From Firmicutes bacterium UBA3553 (lineage in GTDB: Bacteria; Bacillota; Clostridia; Tissierellales; Sedimentibacteraceae), in contig DFOA01000020.1 of assembly GCA_002381185.1 (NCBI GenBank), positions 248,001 to 312,000 on the forward strand: 64,000 bases of DNA, in the 5' to 3' direction. The notes below the pieces were generated by a model. That model was not told the origin of the DNA. It ran no database searches and saw only the letters and a program-made list of their open reading frames with translations. Below are positions 57,490 to 64,000 of the stretch, in pieces (positions within the stretch are counted from its first letter, which is position 1; the number at the start of each line of letters is the position of its first letter). A program made the translations under genes and the position numbers.

Positions 57490-58905
57490 TTATGCTTCTG
57501 CCTCCTCTTTTTCTTTAAAAATTGCAAAACCTGTAACAGCATATATAATTGCCATTATTGGACACAAGAAGCAGAAGAATGCATAAGGTGCATATGTAAA
57601 TACCTCTATCCCTAAAACTCCTGTTATAAATACTCCTGTTGTTGACCAAGGCACCAAGTATGCAAAGATTGTACCTCCATCTTCAAGAGTTCTTGATAAT
57701 ACAGTCCTGCTTACTTTAAATTCTTTAAATGCATTTTTCATTATTTGTCCCGTTAAAATAATGGCTATATATTGACTTGCGCATAGAATTGTTACTATGA
57801 GGCTTATGATAAGCGTAGTAACAATTAAAGCCGCATTAGAATTAATTATCTTGTTCAGCTTGGTTAAAACTACACTTAACACACCAATTCTTTGCAGTAT
57901 TTCTCCTAACCCAACCGCTAAAAATGCTAAAGCTGTAGCCCCCATCATTCCAAGCATTCCACCTCTTGATAATAGTTTATTTATTTCCGGAATATCAGTA
58001 TTGATTGTAAATCCTGAACCCAATGCATTCATAATTGTTTTAAAATCATAATTGCCGCTTTGAAAAATAAATGCTGCTATTGTCCCCAATAAAGCACTTG
58101 AAACTAAAGCTATGACAGGAGGTACCTTTTTAACAGCTAAAACAATAGTAAATACGGGTACTATTAACAGTATGGGGCTAATATTAAAATTGGCTGCCAA
58201 AGCTTCCTTAATATTATTTATAACAGACATATCCAAATTAACGGTTCTATATTGCATACTTATTATAAAATACAAAACAGCAGATATTAACATAGCCGGA
58301 ATTGTAGTATACAGCATGGATCTGACATGGTCAAATACATTGGCATCTGCGACAGCTGCGGCTAAATTAGTTGAATCAGAAAAAGGTGACAGTTTATCTC
58401 CAAATACAGAACCTGAAACTATCATACCTGCAGTAATACCTGGATTAATGTTTAGTCCGATACCTATTCCCATAAATGCAACACCTAAAGTAGAAATAGC
58501 AGAATAGGAACTTCCGGTAAAAAACGATAGTATACAACATATGGCAAAACTTGCAACTAAAAATGTAGCCGGTGTTAATATACTAAGTCCATAATATATT
58601 ATAGTGGGCACTATACCTGATACAATCCAGGAACCTATAACTGCTCCGACCGACATTAGTATCATTGCAGCTAAAATAACATTACTGCAGCCGTCAAGAA
58701 AAAAACCGTCTATTTCCTTAATACTATAACCACTTAATAACCCAACAATAGCAGCTGCTACAATCGAAAGCAAAAAAACTACTTGTGTCGAAATCTTAAA
58801 TATGCCGAATCCCCCTATAAATATTACAGCCAGTGCTATCATACATAATAAGGCTAAACTAAAACTTATTTCTTTATCTTTTTTTACATTTTGATCTTGA
58901 TTCAT
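57490..58905 (-). CDS. NhaC-family Na+/H+ antiporter-like transporter
   Basis: 471 aa from ATG 58905, 6 bases after GGAGG. About 12 membrane segments, with SGSVFGDKLSPFSDSTNLAAA (family signature) and LEDGGTIFAYLVPWSTTG. NhaC members exchange Na+ and H+; some relatives exchange malate/lactate or other organic anions. Being the last gene of a hydantoinase-like operon, it may carry that pathway's substrate or product rather than only Na+. Confidence 0.9.
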   Translation of the reverse strand: MNQDQNVKKDKEISFSLALLCMIALAVIFIGGFGIFKISTQVVFLLSIVAAAIVGLLSGYSIKEIDGFFLDGCSNVILAAMILMSVGAVIGSWIVSGIVPTIIYYGLSILTPATFLVASFAICCILSFFTGSSYSAISTLGVAFMGIGIGLNINPGITAGMIVSGSVFGDKLSPFSDSTNLAAAVADANVFDHVRSMLYTTIPAMLISAVLYFIISMQYRTVNLDMSVINNIKEALAANFNISPILLIVPVFTIVLAVKKVPPVIALVSSALLGTIAAFIFQSGNYDFKTIMNALGSGFTINTDIPEINKLLSRGGMLGMMGATALAFLAVGLGEILQRIGVLSVVLTKLNKIINSNAALIVTTLIISLIVTILCASQYIAIILTGQIMKNAFKEFKVSRTVLSRTLEDGGTIFAYLVPWSTTGVFITGVLGIEVFTYAPYAFFCFLCPIMAIIYAVTGFAIFKEKEEAEA

Positions 58906-59006
58906 GATATCCTCCAAATAAATAGTATTTTTTTAATAAATAATGTAATGATAAATTTTTTTAGCCTATTTTAATAATATTGACTTCTATTAATGTTCAT
59001 TTAGTA

Positions 59007-60764
59007 TTAATTAATTTCCCTAAACCTATTTGTTTCTTCGTAATTTATATCTAATGCCTCCGGGTCAATTATTACCCCATATTTTCTTTTAGCATTTTCT
59101 ATTGATACTAATCCCATTACGACATCCTCTTTAACATTTTCCATATTTCTTTCAAATGGATTGCCATAGCCGCCGCCGCTTGCCGTAATACACGTTATAG
59201 TATCTCCGTAGTTTAAGAAAATTACATCTCCCATTGCATAATCCAGAATTTTTTCATTTTCCTTGCCTTCATTTATAATCCACTTGCTTGTTTCACCCGG
59301 AAGACCGCCAAATAACCCTTGCGGAGGAATTTTGGATTTCTGGGAAACATGAGAGAATATTCCGTCATAACCCATTAGAATCCATTTTCTTCTTTGAGAA
59401 AATCCGCTTCTATATTTTCCGGCACCTTCCGAATCAGGTAATATAGATCTCTCTATGAATAACATTGGAGCTTCTATTTCCTGTGCTTCTAATGGTGGTA
59501 TAGGGCAATTAGTGACGTGGCAGGACATGATTGTTACTCCGTCACTGTCAGATCTGGCCCCCAGGCCCCCAGGCACAATTTCTCCCCAATATTGTCTATG
59601 ATTGACTTCTCCTCCTCTTGGATGAGTTTCTAAGTTTGTACCTGAACAAAAGTCATAATTCGTACCGCATGAATCTGCCATAACTTTATCTGGTATTGCC
59701 TGCGCCATAGCACCCATTATTAAATCTACCAGTATATGATCCGTCACCATTCTCTGGAAGCATCCGATAGGCATAGTACAGTTAACTAATGTACCTTCCG
59801 GAGCTATTACACTTATAGGTCTATGGCATCCCTGGTTTGTAGGTATATAAGCATTAGTTATACATCTCATAGCATAGTATGTTGCAGAAATGGTCGCAGA
59901 AAGCGGTGAATTTATAGGTCCTCTAATTTGTTTATCAGTTCCGGTGTAGTCAAATGTAATATTATCTCCTTCAACAGTCACTGTTAATTTTAAGGTATAT
60001 GGACCTCCTTCAAATCCATCATCAAGTATTTTTTCCTCATGTTCATATCTGCCATCTTTAATCAGCATGATTTCATTTCGGGTTAATTTTTCGGAATAGT
60101 TCAATAAATCCTCAACCACTTCATTAATTAAATTCAGCCCGTACTTATTGACTATCTGTCTGAACCCTTTGATACCTATATTGCACGCAGATATTTGAGC
60201 CATCAAGTCACCTTTCATGTCTCTTGGATTTCTTGTGTTATTCAAAATTACTTTCCATAAGGATTCATTTCTGATGCCTTTGTCATATAGCTTTATAGGT
60301 TCCATTAAAAAACCTTCCTGCCATATCTCAACAGTCCATGAATCACCTGTCCATACTCCTCCAACATCCTTGTGATGAAGCATCGTTACCGAAAATGCAA
60401 TCAGGTCATTATTGTCAGAAAAAACAGGTGCAATCATAATTAAATCCTTCGTATGGTGGCTTCCTAAGGATTGTCCTCCTGCATAAGGATGATTTGTCAA
60501 TATTAAATCACCAGGATGCAGATCCTCTTTTGCAAAATATTTTGTAAGTACGGTATTTAAACAAGGACCTAAACAGTTAAGATGTATAGGAACGTTTGCA
60601 CCTTCAGCCAAAAGTCTTCCTTGATCATCAAAAATTGCTGATGAACAATCCATCATTTCCTTTACAATGGTAGAATAACTGCTTCTTACCATTGTTGCTG
60701 ACATCTGTTCAGCAACGGAACGTAGTGCATTATTTATAACTTCCAGTAAAATCGCATTTGCCAT
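59007..60764 (-). CDS. Hydantoinase B / oxoprolinase-family subunit
   Basis: 585 aa from ATG 60764, 10 bases after AAGGA; frame extends to 60773. VISN-type start ALRSVAEQMSATMVRSSYSTIVKE, LTNHPYAGGQSLGSHHTKD (metal-binding region), and the C-terminal GGYGNPFERN. Partner of the A subunit; together they hydrolyse or open 5-membered lactam/hydantoin rings with ATP, or act in related carboxylations (acetone carboxylase). Confidence 0.92.
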   Translation of the reverse strand: MANAILLEVINNALRSVAEQMSATMVRSSYSTIVKEMMDCSSAIFDDQGRLLAEGANVPIHLNCLGPCLNTVLTKYFAKEDLHPGDLILTNHPYAGGQSLGSHHTKDLIMIAPVFSDNNDLIAFSVTMLHHKDVGGVWTGDSWTVEIWQEGFLMEPIKLYDKGIRNESLWKVILNNTRNPRDMKGDLMAQISACNIGIKGFRQIVNKYGLNLINEVVEDLLNYSEKLTRNEIMLIKDGRYEHEEKILDDGFEGGPYTLKLTVTVEGDNITFDYTGTDKQIRGPINSPLSATISATYYAMRCITNAYIPTNQGCHRPISVIAPEGTLVNCTMPIGCFQRMVTDHILVDLIMGAMAQAIPDKVMADSCGTNYDFCSGTNLETHPRGGEVNHRQYWGEIVPGGLGARSDSDGVTIMSCHVTNCPIPPLEAQEIEAPMLFIERSILPDSEGAGKYRSGFSQRRKWILMGYDGIFSHVSQKSKIPPQGLFGGLPGETSKWIINEGKENEKILDYAMGDVIFLNYGDTITCITASGGGYGNPFERNMENVKEDVVMGLVSIENAKRKYGVIIDPEALDINYEETNRFREIN

Positions 60765-60778
60765 TTGGTTCACATCCT

Positions 60779-62833
60779 TTACTTATTAATATTTGTATAC
60801 ATTATGATATTTTTTAAGTTGTCTATTTCTGCTGTGTGATTTGGATACACAACTACAGTTGCGCCCATTTCTGCAATAATGGCAGGTCCGGTTATTTTTT
60901 CTCCAAAATCAAGAGAACTTCTATCTATTACAGGAACGTTATATTCTTTTCCGTTAAATACAACCGTACCAAATACTTGCTGTTTTTCACCCTTTTGTTT
61001 TATTTCTTTTGCATTATTTACTAAATCAGGTTTTGCAAATGTTCCAACTGCACTAACTCTGTAGTTAACAAACTCTATTGGATCCTCTTTCATACAATGT
61101 CCATAAGCCTGTTCATGCAAATTATGAAATCTTTCTATCATGTCCTCAATATCCTGATTGTTTAATATCTTACGAGGTAATGGAACGCTAATCTCAAAAG
61201 CCTGACCGAAGTATCTCATATCACACGTTCTTATTAAAACACGGTTTTCCTCAGACACATCCTGTTTCTTAAGTTCATCAATACCCTGTTTATCAAGTTT
61301 TTTATATATATCGTTTAAATTATCTGAATTTATTTGTTCTTTAGTCAAAAGCCTCGTATATACACAATCATATTTAATATCTGACAAAACCAATCCTAAT
61401 GCACAGAATGTCCCCGGTGAATACGGAACTATGACCTTTGGTATCTCAAGATCCTCGGCTAACTTACCTGCATGCAGACCACCGGCTCCGCCAAATGCCA
61501 CAAGTGTAAATTCTCTGGGATCATAACCTTTTTGAACAGAAACAAATTTTATGGCTCGTATCATATTGGAATTAACAACATCAATTATACCTTCTGCTGC
61601 CTGCATAGTATCAATTTCTAAAGGATCTGCAACATATTTTTTTATAGCCTCTTTTGTTCTTTCCATGGCATTTTCTAAATTTTCTTCGAATATTTCAGGT
61701 CTGATTCTTCCGGTAACCAGATTGGCATCTGTTACAGTAGGCTTTTCTCCTCCTTTTCCATAGCACACGGGGCCAGGTTCCGCACCTGCGCTTTTCGGTC
61801 CTACCTTTAATGCCCCGCCGTCATCGCACCAAGCAATACTTCCTCCTCCAGCTCCAATAAAACTTAGATCTGCCGTAGGTATACTAATAGGATATCCTTC
61901 TACACTATTCTCCGTGGTGAATTTAATTATATTATTTTGTATTAATGCAACATCGCAACTGGTTCCGCCCATATCAAGTGTTATTATATTTTTTTCACCA
62001 GCCATTTGACTCAGGTAATTTGCAGCTATTAGCCCGGCTATAGGTCCTGACTCCGACACTGAAACGGGTCTTTTTAATGCCGAGTCAAATGTCATGATTC
62101 CGGCATTACCCTGCATCATATAACAGTTTGCATTAATCTCGCTCTTTTCCATTTCATTTTCAAAATCTAAAATATGAGAATCCATATTCGGCATCATGTA
62201 AGCATTTATCACTGTTGTAGATGTTCTTTCATATTCTCTGAACTGAGGGTTAATTTCTGCAGAAATAGATACATATACTTCAGGCCATTCCCTCTTTATT
62301 ATTTCTTTTATTTTAAATTCATGCTCGGGATTTGCATATGAATGCATTAAACAAACCGCTATTGCCCTGATATTTTTACATTTTAGATTTTCAATGATAT
62401 CTATTACCTCTTGCTCATTTACAGGCTCAAGTTCTCGTCCAAGAAAATTCATTCTTTCTGAAACTTCAAATCTCAAATTTCGCTTTACTAAAGGTTCAGG
62501 TTTTTCAATATAAATATCATATATATTTTCACTTCTGTATGCTCTGCCTATTTCCAATACATCTTTAAAACCCTTAGTTGTAATTAAAGCCGTAGCTTCA
62601 CTTTCTTTTTGTGCTATCATATTGACAACTATGGTAGTTCCGTAAATCAGTTCTTTAATTTCCTGAGGTATAATTTTGCATTCATCAACTATCTTGCTTA
62701 TACCTTTGTTTATACCCTTTAACAGTTCTTTAGGTGTGGTAGGTGTCTTTGTATAATAAACCTTGCCACTCTCAACATTTGTAAGCACAACATCTGTATT
62801 AGTACCGCCTGTATCAATTCCTATCCTATACAT
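60779..62833 (-). CDS. Hydantoinase A / oxoprolinase-family subunit
   Basis: 684 aa ATPase-like ASKHA subunit. RIGIDTGGTNTDVVL (phosphate-1), LDMGGTSCDVAL (phosphate-2), SGPIAGLIAAN and FGGAGGLHAGKLAEDL are present. In N-methylhydantoinase, oxoprolinase and acetone carboxylase this subunit activates the substrate by phosphorylation. The sequence does not say which of those reactions applies. It lies 19 bases after the dehydrogenase-like gene and 14 before subunit B. Confidence 0.93.
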   Translation of the reverse strand: MYRIGIDTGGTNTDVVLTNVESGKVYYTKTPTTPKELLKGINKGISKIVDECKIIPQEIKELIYGTTIVVNMIAQKESEATALITTKGFKDVLEIGRAYRSENIYDIYIEKPEPLVKRNLRFEVSERMNFLGRELEPVNEQEVIDIIENLKCKNIRAIAVCLMHSYANPEHEFKIKEIIKREWPEVYVSISAEINPQFREYERTSTTVINAYMMPNMDSHILDFENEMEKSEINANCYMMQGNAGIMTFDSALKRPVSVSESGPIAGLIAANYLSQMAGEKNIITLDMGGTSCDVALIQNNIIKFTTENSVEGYPISIPTADLSFIGAGGGSIAWCDDGGALKVGPKSAGAEPGPVCYGKGGEKPTVTDANLVTGRIRPEIFEENLENAMERTKEAIKKYVADPLEIDTMQAAEGIIDVVNSNMIRAIKFVSVQKGYDPREFTLVAFGGAGGLHAGKLAEDLEIPKVIVPYSPGTFCALGLVLSDIKYDCVYTRLLTKEQINSDNLNDIYKKLDKQGIDELKKQDVSEENRVLIRTCDMRYFGQAFEISVPLPRKILNNQDIEDMIERFHNLHEQAYGHCMKEDPIEFVNYRVSAVGTFAKPDLVNNAKEIKQKGEKQQVFGTVVFNGKEYNVPVIDRSSLDFGEKITGPAIIAEMGATVVVYPNHTAEIDNLKNIIMYTNINK

Positions 62834-62851
62834 TTTCTCACCTCTAATTAA

Positions 62852-63967
62852 CTATTTATTTTTTAAATAATAATCTAAAGAAGACTTTACCAGAGATCTT
62901 TCGTACATATTTTTGCTGTTAATATTCAGGTTTTGTAAACCTTTAGCCAGTAAAACGTCTAAAAACGGTAGAAGCTGTCTTCCATAAATCCTCATGCAAT
63001 CCTTTGCATCAATACCAGGCCAGGCATTACAGCTTACAACAATCCTCCTGTTTTTACTACTGATTGATTTTGGTATAGTTTCATATAAAGCATCATCAGT
63101 TTCAATGATAAATTTGTCCAATGTTCCTGTTGGTATTCCTTCAATTCCCTTGACCTGCATTGGATCAATTTTATCATTGTAAGGATCGGCAGTCAAATCA
63201 AGTATTATAGCATGTTCAGGTAAATTTTTTATCATATCATTGCTCACTATAATCTTAGATGGGTCAGGTCTTTTACTTGCATCTACCAAAATATCTGTCT
63301 TTCCGATTATTCTCTTCAAACTTTCGTTATTTTGTGTAATTGTTCTGGGAAGCATGTGTATCATGATTCCTTTTTCTGTTTCATCTGTCAGAAATTCTTT
63401 ATCTCCTAACTCTTCAAACGCCTTAGCCGAATTTGCAGCTACTGCACCCAGCCCTATGATAGTTACATTTATTACTTTATTCTTAATGTTATCAAAATTA
63501 TCAGTTCTCTTTCTTAACTCCTCAAAAGCTATGCGAGAACCCGCTCTTGATGTGCCTTTATAATTTACTAAAATTCTTTCGTTTTCGTCATTAGTCATGG
63601 AGTCCATTGAAAAACAATTTATCTTTTTTTCTTCAAGCACTTTATTTCTTGTTTCTCTTGTTCCATAATGCAGCATAGATATCAATATTGAATCTTCCTT
63701 CATTAGATTGATTTCTTCTGTTTCAGGGCATCGCAGGACTATTATCATTTCTTTACTCAAAACATTTTCAAGCGATTCAAATTTAATCTTGTTATTTTTT
63801 TTAATATAATCTTCTGCTGTATACCCCAATCTTTGCCCATAACCTTCTTCAAGAAATATATCTACGTCATACTCCTTTAAACTATCGAAAAGTTCCGGTA
63901 GAAAATCTCTTTTTTCACTATCCTCCTTATGCATTTTTGGAAATCCTATAGATTTTAACAGCCGCAT
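62852..63967 (-). CDS. Alanine-dehydrogenase/transhydrogenase-N-like protein
   Basis: 371 aa from ATG 63967, which has the better spacing to AGGAGG (ATG 63973 is 1-2 bases from it). N-terminal part follows the AlaDH/PNT-N pattern (IGFPKMHKEDSEKRDFLPEL, VDIFLEEGYGQRLGYT, IIVLRCPETEEI). Then a Rossmann-like motif VTIIGLGAVAANSAKAFEELG. The family oxidises amino acids such as alanine with NAD or translocates hydride. The catalytic residues of alanine dehydrogenase are not all evident, so substrate is open. First gene of the operon visible; its promoter is outside the window. Confidence 0.65.
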   Translation of the reverse strand: MRLLKSIGFPKMHKEDSEKRDFLPELFDSLKEYDVDIFLEEGYGQRLGYTAEDYIKKNNKIKFESLENVLSKEMIIVLRCPETEEINLMKEDSILISMLHYGTRETRNKVLEEKKINCFSMDSMTNDENERILVNYKGTSRAGSRIAFEELRKRTDNFDNIKNKVINVTIIGLGAVAANSAKAFEELGDKEFLTDETEKGIMIHMLPRTITQNNESLKRIIGKTDILVDASKRPDPSKIIVSNDMIKNLPEHAIILDLTADPYNDKIDPMQVKGIEGIPTGTLDKFIIETDDALYETIPKSISSKNRRIVVSCNAWPGIDAKDCMRIYGRQLLPFLDVLLAKGLQNLNINSKNMYERSLVKSSLDYYLKNK

Positions 63968-64000
63968 ATACATTCCTCCTATCTATAAAATATATACATC

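Noticed and set aside
1..64000. CRISPR array, tRNA, rRNA or prophage
   Set aside because: No regularly spaced repeats, no tRNA-like cloverleaf with CCA-type end, no rRNA signatures and no phage structural genes were noticed.

Overview
The window is AT-rich DNA with Gram-positive-type ribosome binding sites (GGAGG) and rho-independent terminators between most transcription units. Its gene content is that of an anaerobic, spore-forming member of the Clostridia: PerR plus rubrerythrin, phosphate butyryltransferase, class III fructose bisphosphatase, the sporulation membrane proteins YtrH/YtrI, a CPC_1213-like small protein, Na+-coupled carriers and sigma-54-dependent catabolic operons. A Sedimentibacter-like or related amino-acid- and organic-acid-fermenting species is a reasonable guess; no rRNA or tRNA is present to test it.

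Layout. 0-5 kb: a SNF2 helicase cut by the window edge, a 52-aa membrane peptide, then a divergent pair made of a gene that appears to encode a selenocysteine-containing ArsC/Spx-like protein (minus strand, in-frame UGA) and perR-rubrerythrin (plus strand), with Per-box-like sites between them. 5-8.5 kb: a three-subunit xanthine-dehydrogenase-type molybdenum hydroxylase. 8.5-12.6 kb: PrsW-like protease, SprT-like protein, an orphan DarT-like ADP-ribosyltransferase and phosphate butyryltransferase. 12.6-13.9 kb: decayed insertion-sequence debris and a partial duplication of the 3' end of the next gene. 13.9-16.4 kb: a CadC-type repressor, a free heavy-metal-binding domain and a P1B ATPase. 16.5-23.9 kb: thioredoxin, gamma-carbonic anhydrase, a TraX-like protein, two tandem RMD1/DUF155 paralogues, a GGDEF-EAL protein and an RsgA GTPase.

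24-30.2 kb is a catabolic module: a PrpR-N/PAS/AAA+/Fis activator, an HMG-CoA-lyase-like enzyme, a type III CoA transferase and a DASS carboxylate carrier. It has a recognisable -24/-12 promoter and a phased array of half-sites upstream. 30-44 kb is ordinary housekeeping and accessory content, including an N-terminally short FluC/CrcB with an apparently leaderless promoter, the DUF4130 plus radical-SAM repair pair, a CAP-domain secreted protein, an AGCS amino-acid carrier, an XdhC-like maturation factor and the ytrH-ytrI pair. 44-48.6 kb carries fructose bisphosphatase and a UvrA2-like ABC protein.

48.9-57.3 kb is a full acetoin dehydrogenase operon (Lin0512-like, acoA, acoB, acoX, acoC, lpd) preceded by its acoR-type activator, again with a good sigma-54 promoter and palindromic upstream sites. 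57.5-64 kb is a second operon: an alanine-dehydrogenase-like protein, hydantoinase/oxoprolinase A and B subunits and an NhaC antiporter. The most notable item is the putative selenoprotein at 3168-3521, which normal gene calling misses because of its UGA codon.
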